The notes: generated from the letters alone by a model not told the origin. Shown: positions 1 to 12,920, counted from the first letter of the stretch. The stretch: 64,000 bases of DNA from Sipunculus nudus (GCA_026874595.1 CM049308.1:46755327-46819326), one strand, 5' to 3'. Translations and numbers: made by a program.

Positions 1-1614
1 ATTTATAATTATATTTATAATAATTGTACTGAAGGTGCATAGTATTATCAATTGATGCCCACAACAAGGTTTAAAGAACTTACTTGCAATTTTATTGTTT
101 TTATTTCATCACCTCTTATTTATTTAATTATGTCTTTATTGTATTCATAGTGGTTTTATAAGCTTTTCCTTGACCTCTTATTCAATTTATTTATCAAGTT
201 TTTTTATTTCTTTTACTTCTTTTCTTTTTTTTTAATACACCAATAGACCTATCTGATACTTCTGCAGAATACACGTCGTAAAAAGTAGTCCAAATTTTCA
301 TTTTAAAATAATTCTTTATGTGTCACTTTTTCTTTACTTTTGATGAAAATGAGGCCCTTTAGTTATATTCTCCTCATTACTAGTTCTCCTTTGAAAAGTA
401 ACGAATAGAAATTTTCTTTGCCAAAAAAAATGTTGGGCCCCTGGACCTCTCAAATGTTGGCAGGTCTGCTAGTGGTACACTACAGCCTTCACTTGTGTTA
501 TGTTACCCTCTCCAGGCAGCTTGCCTTGGCTCAGCTTGGCCACTACTAGCAGGTTTTCCCTCTGCCCTGCACTACCCCCCCCCCCCCCCACAGTTGGTGC
601 ATAAACTTGATGAATTTAATAATTTTCTGTATTTGATTTATTCTTATTCAAGGCTATGCTACATTTTAGATTTTGTATTGTACCACCAGGGTTACAATGA
701 TTAAAGTGCACATTAAATTGTGTCCACGAAGTGGTGTATTGCTATGAAAGTATGTATATTCATCATATAAGTAATTCCTTGCTTCAGAAGAGTAAAAACT
801 TGTGATATTGACTATTTAAGCCAGTAATAAATTATAGCTGAGATTGGAATTAGCACAATGATATTGTTTTTCCTCATCCAATCAACAGTATGTATACTTT
901 ATTTGAAAAGGTGTTTTATTTTATCAGATTTACTGAATCTTTTATTTTTGTGAATAAAAATCAAGCATGTACTGAAAACTCCTATGTACAAAACTTTTTA
1001 ATAGTGATTCAAGGAATAATCTTGAAGATGCCATGTTGTGGCATTATTTTCTTTTAAATTCAGTTTAAACATTGGATTTAAAAAAAAATAAAATATATGT
1101 GTATGTATAATATGACACGATAGGAGCTACATTCTGGATAAATAATGATTGCAACTTAGAATTCTGATATTTTAACTCATATTTTCAGAAATTTTTTATT
1201 AAAAATTTATAAAACTTGTAAATAAAAAAAAAATGAATCTGATAAAAACTGTTAATGGAAAAAGTGGATTTGCTAAAAAAAAATAGGCTTTAATATAAAC
1301 TTAAATGCATTATTACCTTGAAAGAGAAATAAAGGTATTAGTCCATTCTGTTCAGTTGTCTTTCCATCTGTAAATTTTTCATATGCATCCCAGTATCTTA
1401 AAATTTTCACTTTTTTCATCACGAGTCTTGTCAGAGTATTAGTTTACAATTTTATATTTCGATCTATACTATAACCAAGTAGGAGGTCCCCTTTCCTCTT
1501 AGCTTCTCATATGCTTATATATATGAAAAACATTCCAATAGAATATTTTGCATATTTTGCGTTTGCAAAAATTTTAAACTTCAGCTGAGCGCCCTGACCC
1601 ATGGGTCCCTTGTT
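1..1614 (+). mobile_element. Family A Helentron-like element, 3' part, cut by window start
   Basis: The right terminus is clear at 1580-1614: TTCAGCTGAGC, then GACCCATGGGTC (a perfect palindrome) and CCTTGTT. Upstream sequence resembles the interior of the other long A elements (AT-rich, with a C-run near 567-580 and short A-runs). No left end is visible, so it either starts before the window or is 5' truncated. No coding potential is recognised; the 69-aa frame at 495 crosses the C-run and is not gene-like. Confidence 0.6.
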
Positions 1615-1858
1615 CTACGTTTTAGAGATGATAATGGAAAAACTCTTAGTAACTTTTTTCTCAGGAACCATTTGGTGGATTTTCACAAAACTAACTATCA
1701 TCATTGCGACTGATAGTCTGTACCTGCTGCACAATTTTTGGGCACAACCTACAATTTCTGATTTTTTAGCTCAGCTGACTTTCAGTCATGCTGAGCTATA
1801 CCGATCACTCTTTGTCCGTCGTCAGTCTGTCTGTCTGTCCGTCTGTCCGTTAACCTGG

Positions 1859-3740
1859 CACAAATCGTAACCGCTGGACTTAGAATCTTGTAACTTTACA
1901 TTCTGAGAGGTCAATGAAAAATCTCCTTGGAAACAAGAAATTAGGTCTCTGTTACCCATATCCTTCGAGCTATTGGGCCCCAAAGTACCCCCCAGAATAG
2001 TCAAAATTTTCAACAAAAACTTTAATATCTCATTAACTACATCACTGATGGTCATGATTTTTGGCATACATATTTATCATGAGATGTTTCATCAGTTCCT
2101 GCAGATTGGTGGCGCCACCTGTATTTTTAGATTTTTTACGAATTTCTTCCTCTTTTTTTGAGACCTTTAAAAATGTGAACAACTGTTAACAGGGCACAAA
2201 TCGTAAAGACTGGACCTAGAATCTTGATTCTTGGCACAGTGAGAGACCTATGAAAAGTCTCCATGGAAACCAGAAATTAGGTCTCTGTTACCCAGATCCT
2301 TTGAGCTATGGGGCCCCAAAGTACCCCCCAGAATAGTGAAAAATTTCATACAAAAACTTCAATATCTCATTAACTACATCACTGATGGTCATGATTTTTG
2401 GCATACATATTGATCATGAGATGTTTCATCAGTTTCTGCAGACTGGTGGCGCCACCTGTATTTTTCGATTCTTTACGAATTGTTTTCTCTATTTTTGAGA
2501 CCTTTAAAAATGTGAACAACTGTTAACAGGGCACAAATCGTTAAGACTGGACCTAAAATCTTCATTCTTGACACAGTGAGAGACCTATGAAAAGTCTCCA
2601 TGGAAACCTGAAATAAGGTCTCCGTTACCCATATCATTTGAGCTGTGGGGCTCCCAATTACCCCCCCAGAATAATAGAAAATTTGATTTAAAAAAACCAC
2701 AACATCTCAATTACTACAATACAGATGGTCATGATTTTTGGCATACATATTGAACAAGAGGTGTTCCATCACTTCCTGCAGACTGGTGGCGCCACCTGTA
2801 TCGTTCAATTTTTTACGAATTTTTTTCTCTATTTTTTGAGACCTTTCAAAATGTGAACATCTGATAACAAGGCACAAATCGTAAAGACTCGACCTAGAAT
2901 CTTAATTCTTGACACACTGAGAGGTCCATGAAAAATATCCTTGGAAACCAGAAATTAGGTCTCTGTTAACCATATCCTTCGAGCTATGGGGCCCTTAGGT
3001 ACCCCCCCCCCCCAGAGTAGTCAAAATTGCATACAAAAACTTCAATATCTCAATAACTACATCACTGATTGTCATGATTTTTGGCATACATATTGATCAT
3101 GAGATGTTCCATCAGTTCCTGCAGACTGGTGGCGCCGCCTATATTGTTTGATTTTTTACGATTTCTTCCTCTATTTTTGAGACCTTTAAGGATCCTGTCA
3201 TCTGTTAGCATGGCACAAATCATAACGACTGGACCTAGAATCTTCATTCTCGATACACTGAGAGACCTATGAAAAGTCTCTATGGAAACCAGAAATTAGG
3301 TCTCTGTTACCCATATTCTTAAGGCTGTATGGCTCCAAAAATACCCCCCAGAATAATGGAAAATTTGATACAAAAAGTGCAGTATCTGAATAACTACAAC
3401 ACTGATGGTCATGATTTTTGGCATACATATTGATCATGAGCTGTTCCATCAGTTTCTGCAGACTGGATGCGCCACCTCTTTTTTTTTTTCAAATTTTTAC
3501 GAATTGTTTTTCTCTTTTTTTTGAGACCTTTAAAGATGTGGTTATCTGTCAACAGGGTACAAATTACAACAACTGGACCCAGAAACTTCATTCTTGTCAT
3601 GCAAGGAGGCCCATGAAGAGTGCCTGTGGAAACTTGAAATTAGGTCTCTGTTACCCATATCCTTAATGGACAATTTGATACAAAAGCTGAAGTATCTGAA
3701 CAACTAATACGGATATTGACCATGAAGTGTTTTATTAGTT
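1859..3740 (+). repeat. A-1 core tandem repeat, about 335 bp per unit
   Basis: Direct repeats of a phrase running from 'GGCACAAATCGTAA' through 'ACTACATCACTGATGGTCATG' to 'GGTGGCGCCACCTGTATTTT' and 'TTTTTGAGACCTTTAAA'. At least five units are recognisable and differ by scattered substitutions and small indels. The same unit recurs at 14597-15560, 33640-36400 and 40615-41250. Confidence 0.75.
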
Positions 3741-3770
3741 TCTTCATACTGGTGGAGCCACCTGTATTTT

Positions 3771-4904
3771 TGTATCCTCCAAAACGAAGTTTTGCAGATA
3801 CTATGTTTTTGACCAGGTTCCTCCGCCGCCGCCACGTTTGTTTCCAGAGAGCTCCTCTGAGAAAAATGGACCAATTTTTCTGAAAATTTTAACCAATTAT
3901 CGAGTCACATGTGAACTAGTGCCTAACCTATTTGTGTTGACCTCTGACCTTTTCCCTCTATCTAGCGTCCATTTGTGCGTCTGTTTCCACACATAAACCC
4001 TCATATCTCGGGAACCCATTGACCAATCAGGAAATAAAATTTATACAAATGTAGCCCTTGGATTGCTCTATAACATACACAAAAATGGTGGCGCCATCTG
4101 TAACCATGTTTGCACAGTGTCCATCTGTTTATCTGCCTTGGGTAAAAATCACTCATATCTCTGCAGTGAATTGACTAATTCACCTGAAATTTGGCATGCA
4201 TATACATCCAGGATAGCTTTCTTGATTTTATGACAGATGGCGCCACCTACATTCACGTTCACGCTGATCACATCCAAGCTCATATCTCAGGAACCGTTTG
4301 ACGGATTGAGCCAAAATTTTGCATGTGTATAGATCTCACATAGCTCTTTATCATACGCAAAACTGGTGGCGCCACCTGCAACCATTTTTACACAGCGTCT
4401 GTCTCTTTTCTGCCGTGGGATAATGTCACTCATATCTCGGCAGTGGTTTGACATATCTGCCTAAAATTTTGCAGTTTTATACATCCTGGATAGCTTTCTT
4501 GATTTTATGACAGGTGGCGCCACCTACATTCTAGTTTATGCTGCAGACATCCGAGCTCATATCTCAAGAACCATTTGAACAATTGGGCCAAAATTTTGCA
4601 TGTGTATAGATCTCACAAAGGTCTTTATCATACACAAAACTGGAGGGGCCACCTGCAACCATTTTTGCACAGCGTCTGTCTGTTTGTCTGCCGTCGGCTA
4701 AAATCACTCATATGCATGTAGTGTGGTATGCATTTGTCGTAGGTGGCACAACCTACATACACATTTAGGCTGCAGACATCCATGCTAATATGCAACATAC
4801 CTCACTCTATTTCCCTTGCCACTCAATCCATGCCTCACTTCAACCGTTCCACTCTGATTTTGGCGGATACACGTAGTCACTTGTCGGCTACCCGTATTCT
4901 AGTT
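3771..4904 (+). mobile_element. Family B Helentron-like element nested in family A
   Basis: The left terminus is a decayed hairpin (TGTATCCTCCAAAACG and TTTTGCAGATACTATG) followed by CCGCCGCCGCC. Interior units carry GGTGGCGCCACC and 'ACTCATATCTC'. The right end holds TTTTGGCGGATACACG (inverse of the left terminus), a GTAGTCA/CGGCTAC hairpin and CCGTATTCTAGTT. This copy is more diverged than the B copy at 61846. Confidence 0.7.
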
Positions 4905-5087
4905 TTTAAAGTTTACACATTTTTTCTCTATTTTTGAGATATATAAATACAGACTAAATCTTGGCCTGTTGGTTAATCTGTTTGATGCTTCAGTTGAATG
5001 GGTATATACTACCATTCTGATGATAAAATTTCCTTTAGCGAATCTCTTCCCAGTTAGCTGAGCGTCATGACCCATGGGTCACTTGTT

Positions 5088-5751
5088 TATTGAATTTTTA
5101 TCAGATTTTTTAACTTTGGCCTTGTGAACAGGATATCTCCAAAGGTATTCAAAACAGGAACATTTCTTCAGTGCTGATGCATATTAACAAAATCTCGGTC
5201 AAGTTCAATGATGGGTGACCTTGACCTACTTTTCAAGGTCACAGAGCTTAGAATAGAAAAAACTTAGGATTATTATGAAACGTACGTGGTATAATGATAT
5301 GCCTTGATGATGTCTAAGTCCTGCATGAGATTGCTCTTACCATACTTGCAAAGGCACTACATACTTCTCCATTTTAAATTTATAACTGAGACATGTACAG
5401 ATATACATCCATGTGAGAACAAATATTTCATACTTGTTACTGTTACCACCTATAACCACTGTTCTTTTAGCTGAGGGCTTTTGTCATCTTCTGCTGATAT
5501 TCTAGTTTTCCGAAGATTTAACTTCATTTAAGCAAGATTCAATTTTATACTGACCATTAGATCTGAATTTTGCAATTTGTTTAAGTTATTAGCATAAATA
5601 TAAAATCGGTACCTTAACTTTTTTCCAACTTTGGCAACGGCACTTTTTTTTCCTGTAAATACTGTATATTTAATTTTCACAGCATGTACACATAAGGATT
5701 TAATCTGTTAAAATCTGAAATTTGAAAATAAAAGCTGCAAAATTAGGCTAG
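5088..5751 (+). other. Repeat remnants between two A elements
   Basis: The first part (to about 5508) contains 'GTGACCTTGACCTAC', 'TTCAAGGTCACAGAG' and ends TTCTGCTGATATTCTAGTT, resembling the 3' ends of families B-D; it may be the right part of another rolling-circle family, but no left end was found. From about 5509 to 5751 it resembles the A-2 core (AAGATTCAATT, 'ATTAGCATAAATATAAAATC'). No gene is seen. Confidence 0.4.
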
Positions 5752-7694
5752 TTTTTAGCTCAGCTGACTATAAGTCATCTGAGCTATAGTCGTGGTCCAT
5801 TGTCCGTCGTCCGTCCGTCTGTCCGTCCGTCCGTCCGTCCGTCCGTCCGTCCGTCCGTCCGTCCGTCCGTAGATGTGGCACGTTTTGAAACCGTAAGACC
5901 TAGGAATCCAAAATTCAGCATAATGTTAGATGTCCCTAAGATCTCCTACCAAGCCGAAAACTGGGTCTTTGCGACTTCGTTCCTTTGAGAAATTAAGGAA
6001 AAACCTCAATTTTTTATTAAAATCCTATTTTCACACTTCAGGACTGCCTAATATCAAAACCACTCATCTGTTTTTCCTCATATTTACCATAAATATTCTT
6101 CTATATAGTTCCTATGTACATGCCAGATATTAAGTCTGTTAAGTATAAATTCTTTAAGTTATGGGCCCAAACATAATGGACTTTGTAAAAAATCAGGAAA
6201 AATATTTACTCACTTAACATGAAAAATTTTGAAACTAGAGTCTATTTTCCCAAGTATATAACTATGTTTAATTAAGATTCAATTGTTTACCCAAAATTAG
6301 ATCTGAATTTTGTAAATTTTTTAAGTAATTAGCATAAAAATAAAATCAGTACCTTAAATTTTGCCCAACTTTGACCATGGCACATTTTTTTCCTGTAAGT
6401 ACCATTGATTTAATTTTCACAGCATGTAAACATAAATATTTAATTTGTTTAAATCTGAAATTTGGAAGTAAAAGCTTGAAAATTAAGCTAGTTATTGATT
6501 TTTTTTCTTGAGGCTCTATTGTACTCATTTGCTTTGATTACAGATTACAGATGCAGGGTCCCACTCCAGGTCACTGGAAGTCAGCTATGCCAGGGTTTCT
6601 GATTTGTTACAGTCACTGGGGGAGATCCCCTGCTGTGACAGGTGTACAGTTATTCTCATATCACCACCCCAATCAGCCCCCCCCCCCCCCCCCACAAACC
6701 CAACCCAGCAAGTGTTATGCAGTATTGTTATTGTTTTCACTGTATCTCCTTAATTGTAATGCTGTTTCCACTCTGATATGCAAAAACTTTCAATGAAAAA
6801 GTAATTCAAGGTGTAATCCAGAAGATGCAATGTTGTGTAATGTAGCATTTTTAAAGAAATCATTTTTCTTTTAAATGATTTTACCAATCATAATGGGACC
6901 CATCAGTATGCTTAAATTATGATAAAATATGAAGCACATTATGGATAAATAAAGACACAATTAAAAATTGTGAAATCTAAATCAAGTATTTTTTTTAGAT
7001 ATTTATTGTTTTTCAGATTTAAAAGATATATTTTTGTGGTAAAAAATAAATAAACATTTGTATGCATGATGTGGTGTTATCTGACAAGATTGAGATTTAT
7101 GATGATGCAATTGAGAATTATGAATCAACTTTTATATTCAGATATATATGTTATATTGAAAATGTATAGAAATATAAACTTAAATTAAAAAAAAAATTGA
7201 TGTGATAAAAAAATGAGGATTTATTACAAACATTTGTTCATTATTTTCCTGCATCAGCAGAATTTGAGATCAGGCTTTGTTTGCCATGTTTTATGTTGTT
7301 AATTAGTTATATTTCAGCTGTATACATTTCATTAAAAAAAACATATATTTAATAATATATATATATACAAAAAAAAAGATTCGATTGAACAAATGTGTAA
7401 ACTACTGAAATGTCAACAGTTAATCGAAAAGCCAACTAATGATCATGGTAATTGTACAGAGCATTTGTTCACAAACTGCTCACATACTTCAGTTTCAACA
7501 TTAGGAAACACATGGTCAGGTCACAAAATATTATTTGCAACAATTTCTTGCTCATCAATACAAACCAATCATATAAACCAACCATGGCCTTTATTACCTC
7601 TTCCTCTTACACTTTATCTCAATTTGATATTATTTTAGATTTTTACCTTCAAGGTTAATGTCAGCTGAGCACAGTGACCCATAGGTCCCTTGTT
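5752..7694 (+). mobile_element. Family A element with A-2 core (shortened)
   Basis: The left end TTTTTAGCTCAGCTGACT, its inverted partner and a long pure GTCC microsatellite (about 5805-5870) are followed by the A-2 core ('AGATGTGGCACGTTTTG', 'TCCTACCAAGCCGAAAACTG'). A C-run lies at 6678-6693. The right end is TCAGCTGAGCACAGTGACCC, then ATAGGTCCCTTGTT at 7694. At 1.9 kb it is shorter than the roughly 2.6-kb copies at 10294 and 53231. The open frames across the microsatellite (Val-Arg-Pro-Ser repeats) are artefacts. Confidence 0.75.
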
Positions 7695-8473
7695 TAATTT
7701 TTTGGAGGCTCTTGTTGTATTCCCTTACATTGTCAAGCAGCCCACTTTGGTCATTGTAGGTCATTCAGTGCAGCTCTCTATGCTCCCCAGGCTGTTGTTA
7801 TGTAATCCCATCACTGGGCAAGCCCTCTCTCTTGTTGAGCTTGAACAGGCTTTCTGCAGTTAATACCCCCCCCCCCCTTCTGTTTACAGTTATGACTATA
7901 AACAAGATGAATCTTATAATTTCACATTTCAGCATTGAGCAGTAACAACAGAGACTCCTCCCCCCACCCACCCCTTCACACAGGACTAATAAACAAGATG
8001 AAACTTATAATTTTCATGTTAAATAATTCTTTTTGTTAAGACTTGGACAATTTTGATTTTTTTTAAAGCAAACATGTTCAGGAATTGAATCCTAATATTC
8101 AAATGTGATGAAATATTAGGATCCAATGTAGCGTTTCATTCATATCTCCTAAAGTTTTCTGGCCTAGGTGTGAATGCCAGAGGGGCACAAATCCTATATG
8201 GTAGGCTTCGACTTTTCCAACCATATCAAGAGAGGTTCCTGTAATCCTGTAATTGCCCAAATCACAGCTGTATGCATTATATGAACTGATTCCCACCTTC
8301 TCTCATGTAATCCTGAATGTTTTCAAATTAATGATATATGTTGATAAATAATAAAACAGATAAATGCAGAGATTTTGGCAGGACTTTCTCCTGATCTTCA
8401 TTAAAATCTGTTAAGAATTGATTGCAAATAGTTGAATTAATTATTTTAATCTTAATTCTTGTGTCTTTCACAG
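7695..8473. other. Intronic sequence, partly degraded A-like interior
   Basis: The stretch 7700-8000 has 'GGAGGCTCTTGTTGTATTC' and a C-run, similar to the interior of the preceding A element around 6510-6700, so it is probably a decayed relative. From about 8000 to 8473 I see no repeat or gene; this leads into the acceptor of the first visible exon. Confidence 0.4.
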
Positions 8474-8553
8474 ATCAACACATTTTAATTGGTGCTGATG
8501 AGGGCGTTTACACCCTTAACCTGAATGAGATTCATGAGGGAACAATGGAACTT
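8474..8553 (+). CDS. MAP4K3/5-like: MAP4K3/5-like gene, CNH-domain exon (first visible)
   Basis: This internal exon encodes HILIGADEGVYTLNLNEIHE followed by GTMEL. By memory this matches the start of the citron-homology (CNH) domain of GCK-I kinases (MAP4K3/MAP4K5: HILFGAEEGIYTLNLNELHE). The 3' splice site is TTTCACAG just before 8474; one base of the first codon comes from the previous exon (phase 1). The donor is CTT/GTAAGT, leaving phase 0. In the family the CNH domain is a C-terminal protein-interaction domain of a cytoplasmic serine/threonine kinase acting upstream of JNK or mTORC1 signalling. Upstream kinase-domain exons are not visible in the first 8.4 kb. The exon's last 13 bases and its donor site are repeated twice downstream (see the repeat at 8541-8775). 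Confidence 0.85.
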
Positions 8554-8775
8554 GTAAGTTGTGAGAGATTAGCTTTGTATGTAGAGATACCTACATTATC
8601 TTCATACATTCACACAGGTAACAATGGAACTTGTAAGTTGTGAGATATAAGCTTTGTATGTAGCGATATCTACATTATCTTCATACATTCACACAGATAA
8701 CAATGGAACTTATAAGTTGTGAGAGATAAGCTGTGTACGTAGCGATACCTATGTTGTCTTCATACATTCACACAT
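8541..8775 (+). repeat. Threefold tandem copy of an exon end and donor site
   Basis: A unit of about 80 bp beginning AACAATGGAACTT (the last bases of the MAP4K exon) and running through the donor GTAAGTTGTGAGA to 'ACATTCACACAG' occurs at about 8541, 8620 and 8699. The second copy keeps GGAACTTGTAAGTTGTGAG; the third has ACTTATAAGTTG, so it has lost the GT. The duplicates create extra potential donors and CACACAG acceptor-like sites within the intron. Only the first copy is preceded by the rest of the exon. Confidence 0.8.
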
Positions 8776-8833
8776 GTCTAAAACCTTGGTGTCTGGTTTA
8801 AAAAAAAATGCTTCTGGTCCTTAATTTCTCGAA

Positions 8834-9170
8834 ATTTAGCTAAGCTGACTGTCATCTGAGCTTTAGTTATGGTCCTTTATCCGTCTGTCTGTCATGCCGT
8901 CTGGCCATTCACCCGGCTCATTTTAAAACTGTTGGACCTACAAATCCAAAATTATGCATACAGTTACATGTCCCCAAAATCTCTTTCCATACTGAAAATT
9001 GGGTCACTAGGACTTCATTACTTCAGGATATTAAGGAAAAACCTCAATTTTCCTTTAAAAACCCACTGTTACACTTCAAGGCTGCATAATGTAAAAACCA
9101 CTAACCTGTTTTAGATCATATTTCATATACATATTCCTCTATATAAATTTTCCAAAAAACTATATCGGAG
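8834..9170 (+). mobile_element. Family A left part, truncated and joined to E-type core
   Basis: A decayed left end (TTTAGCTAAGCTGACTGTC) with a GTCT-type microsatellite and about 250 bp of A-2-like core ('GGACCTACAAATCCAAAATT'). Near 9170 the sequence changes to E-type core. No A right end follows before the next A element, so this is a truncated or chimeric copy. Confidence 0.55.
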
Positions 9171-10080
9171 TTTGTTTATTTTTTTTTTCAAATTGCATTT
9201 TCTTAGATTTTATAGGGAAAAGGCTAAAAAAAAGCTTTAAAAATCTTCTTCTCCAAAACTGTCCAGCCAAATTGTCCAATATTTCACAGAAATGATCCCT
9301 GGAACAATCTTTCTCAAGTTTGTTCAAATGGTTCCAGTTCGGAGATTTTTGGCCGAGTTACAGGAGGTTGAACTTTGTTAACTGTGCAAAAAAAGCATAT
9401 TAAAATTTAAATCTCAGAAACGGCTGGAGCTATCATCACCAAATTTTATGTCAATGTTGGTCACATATGTCATATCTGAAATTGGGGTATTGGTGGCGCC
9501 ACCTGCATCGGCCTTTTTTGTAAGAGGGTCATCAGTGCCTGTATCACACTGAGGGCTACAAAAAACTATGGCCAAAATGTTTAATATTGCACAGAAACGA
9601 TCCTAGGGTAGTGCTTTCTGAAGTTTGTTCAAATGGTCTCTTTTCAGTGACTTTTGGCTAAGTTATGGGAAGCTGAATTAAGTCATATGCCATAACAGCC
9701 CATTTTAGCTCAGTGGCTACAAAGATCTTCTTGTCAAAAACCACTGGGCCAAATTCTTAAATCTCACACATTAATTATCCTCAGATGTTGATAATTCAAG
9801 TTTGCTTAAATGGTTTTGATTCAGTGCTTTTTGGCTGAGTAACAGGAAGCTGAAATTAGCCAGTTTGCTGTATCTTCCTATATGAGTTATAAACCTGTGA
9901 AACGTTTTTCGACTGTTGCCACTGAAGCCAGTTTGTTAAATATTTTACAAGAATAATCCCTACAATATTTATAATAATTGTCATTAATGGTTCCACATGA
10001 ATGATTTTTGGCTGAATTATGGCGATTGAGTTGGTTAATATTGACAAGAAAGTTTTTTTAAAAGCTTTTAAAAAAAATTG
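9171..10080 (+). mobile_element. E-type core fragment without ends
   Basis: This resembles the core of the E element at 50077-51185: 'CAATATTTCACAGAAATGAT', 'TTTTTGGCCGAGTTACAGG', 'AGCTATCATCACCAAATTTT', and GGTGGCGCCACC near 9490. Several internal units of about 200 bp repeat the 'CACAGAA...TTTGTTCAAATGGT' phrase. No E terminus is recognised. Confidence 0.5.
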
Positions 10081-10293
10081 ATTTATGATTTAAGTTATTC
10101 ATCATACCAGGCAATGGGATATTCATGGATATTCAGCTCTCTGTGGCTATATAAATACAACTGTATGTGGATTATAAATTATTGGTATCCATACTTAACT
10201 TAATTCAAGAATTTGCCATCAATGAGATATATCTGTATTTTAATTTTGCATTCAGTATGCATCCGTAATAATTTTACATATATTCCTGATTTC

Positions 10294-12886
10294 TTTTTTA
10301 GCTCAGCTGACTATAAATCATCTGAGCTATAGTTCTGGTCCATTGTCCGTCGTCCGTCCGTCCGTAGATGTGGCACGTTTTGAAACCGTAGGACCTAGGA
10401 ATCCAAAATTCACATAATGTTAGATGTCCCCAAGATCTCCTACCAAGCCGAAAACTGGGTCTTTGCGACTTCGTTCCTTTGAGAAATTAAGGAAAAACCT
10501 CAATTTTTTATTAAAAACCTATTTTTACACTTCAGGACTGCCTAATATCAAAACCGCTCATCTGTTTTTCCTCATATTTACCATAATTATTCCTCTATAT
10601 AGTTCCTATGTACATGCCAGACATTATGTCTGTATTATATAAATTAAAAAGTTATGGGCCCAAACATAATGCATTGTGCAAAAAATCAGGAAAGATATTC
10701 GATCACTTAACACAAAATATGTTAAAGCTATAAACTTTTTTTCCAGTAATATAACTTTAATTAATCAAAATTAAATTGTGTACCCAAAATTAGATCAAAA
10801 TCTTTAAAGATTTTTAAAATATTAACAAAAATAAAAAAATTGGTACCTTAAATTTTGCCCAACTTTGACCATGGCACGTTTTTTTCCTGTAAGTACTGTG
10901 GATTTAATTTTCACAGCATGTCTTTTTTAGCATTTTGTCTGTAAACACCGAAAATTTGAAACCAGTTTATCAAAAACTGTAGTTTTTATTCAAGTTTTCA
11001 AGCACCATGTAACATATTGTTTACATCAAGCTAGTGTCATGCAGTTTGCAAGTGCTAAGCTCCCAAGCTTCAGCTCTCAGTTCCTAAAATTTGGCATACA
11101 ATTAGATGTCTCAAAAATCCCCTACCATGCAAAGAATTTGGTCACTAGGACTTAATACCTTTGAGATATTAATGAAAAACTTCATTTTTCCATTAAAAAC
11201 CCATTGTTACACTTCAAGACTGCCTAATATCAAAACCACTGATCTGACTTAAATCATATATAATATACATATTTTTCTGTACATTCTCTGTGCACATGCC
11301 AGAAATGATGTCAGTATTGCGTAATTGTTTTAAGTTATGGGCCCAAACATAATGCTCTTTGTAAAAAATCAAGAAATATATTTACTCCCTTAACAAGGGC
11401 ATTGCTGAAGCTAGAGATTTTTTTGTCAGGGATGTAACATTATTTAATCAGGATTCAATTGAATACCCAAAATTAGTTCTGAATTTTTCAAATTTTATAA
11501 GTTATTAGTATAAATATAAAATTAGTACCTTAAATTTTGCCCAACTGTGACCATGGCACGTTTGTTTCCCATGAGCACTGTTGATGTAATTTTCATATCA
11601 TGCACACATAAGGATTTCAGCTTTTTAGTTTAGAAAGCTGAAAGAAATTGGCCAAAAATTGTAGCTTTTATTAATGTTTTTTATGAGACCCTGTCAGACT
11701 TTGGCTCTCTCCAGCCCCTCTTGAGTCACCTGAATTATGCATGCTTGAGGCGAGGCATACACGGAATCCAGGCAGCTTATGGCCAGCCACAGTGGATCCA
11801 GGTGTCCAACCTAACTTATCTAGTAGTTTCAACCAACAACATAACAATAAACAACAAATTAATAAATTTTTATTGGTTTTTAATAACAAATTAAAGAAAA
11901 ATAGAAAAGGAATTTGTTAGTTTATAATAACAGGAAGTTAACTTGCAGTTACTGATGATATAAGAATCTTGTATCGATGGGTAGAATGTCACGTATTCCA
12001 AATAACAGCATGCAGTCACCTATGGCATTTTTCAGTTCAATTTTAATGATAAAAAAGTAAATCATATTATTCATTACTAATCATTAGGGATCATATGAAG
12101 GAAATTAATGATAGACAAAGATGCAGTTGATAATATTAATCTAGATTCCTACTGTGTCTAGTGTGTACATTGATGTGAAATTAGTCCAAAATGATTTTTT
12201 TACAGTTATTTTTTAATATAAATAAAAGCAATAAAACCAGGTACTTATGATCATTATTTAAATGTGTGAATTTTGTATATTCTGGCTTCTCAACATCTTT
12301 GTTTGGTGGAAACTGAATAAATACCAGACATGGTGCGAATACTTTGTAATTGTATTTAAATACGAATATGATTATGTACTCCATTATAAAATTTCTTGCA
12401 TAAAGAATGGGAATTCAGGTAAAAATGAAAGTATATGAATACTCGTGCAAATACTTTCAAAATGTGTTCATGAATGCATTCATGAATATATTCTTTAATA
12501 TTATTTTAATAATCATTTCAGTTATATTTCATTTTAAAAAATCATATGATTCTCTTATTATTTTTAATAAAAATTATATTTGGGACAATATTTGTAATTT
12601 TTTTTAATAAATAGTTAAACTCTTATATTATATGTTCTGCTTATAAGTTACATGGCCAAGTCAAAAGCTGTGTGACAATCGCACTCCATTTGTTAATAAA
12701 ATAAATGAAATCAATCCTCTTCCCTGTCTCCAAAGGTACTATCAAAATCATACATAAGCTAAACAACTACAACTCATAATACAGCTTATATTTATAACCA
12801 CGCAAAACCAGCATGTCCCTCATTTTAAATTCATATTTTTTTATCATATTTAACAGCTGAGCGTCATGACCCATAGGTCCCTTGTT
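10294..12886 (+). mobile_element. Family A element with full-length A-2 core (about 2.6 kb)
   Basis: The left end TTTTTTAGCTCAGCTGACT with inverted partner and short GTCC run, and the right end AACAGCTGAGCGTCATGACC, CATAGGTCCCTTGTT, are both intact. The core has two diverged direct halves about 682 bp apart (AGATGTCCCCAAGATC at 10422 and AGATGTCTCAAAAATC near 11105), then a segment with 'TGCATGCTTGAGGCGAGGC' and an AT-rich tail. It contains the pre-insertion sequence matching the flanks of the D element at 37680. It looks fairly young against its siblings (roughly 90% alike by eye). Confidence 0.8.
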
Positions 12887-12920
12887 GTAGACAGGTGGCG
12901 CCACTTGTATTTTTTTTCAA
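12887..12920 (+). repeat. Short A-1 core remnant between two A elements
   Basis: Thirty-four bases, GTAGACAGGTGGCGCCACTT then a T-run and CAATT, match the A-1 core segment (GACTGGTGGCGCCACCTGT, then T-run). The A element starting at 12921 appears to have inserted in this T-run; the other side continues at 14597. Confidence 0.6.

Larger units (their letters stand above)
1763..5087 (+). mobile_element. Family A element with A-1 tandem core and nested B element
   Basis: The left end TTTTTTAGCTCAGCTGACT is followed by an inverted match (AGTCATGCTGAGCTA) and a GTCY microsatellite at about 1815-1850. The core is a tandem array of about five to six 335-bp units (starts near 1859, 2190, 2532, 2873, 3212, 3555). 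Each contains 'ACCTAGAATCTT', 'GTTACCCATATCCTT' and, in most, the palindrome GGTGGCGCCACC followed by TGTATTTTT. A B element (about 3771-4904) interrupts it. The right end AGCTGAGCGTCATGACCC, ATGGGTCACTTGTT closes at about 5087. The element is non-autonomous; all frames are short repeat translations. Confidence 0.75.

Noticed and set aside
5800-5988. Val-Arg-Pro-Ser repeat peptide (also at 44379)
   Set aside because: Translation of the GTCC microsatellite; not a gene.
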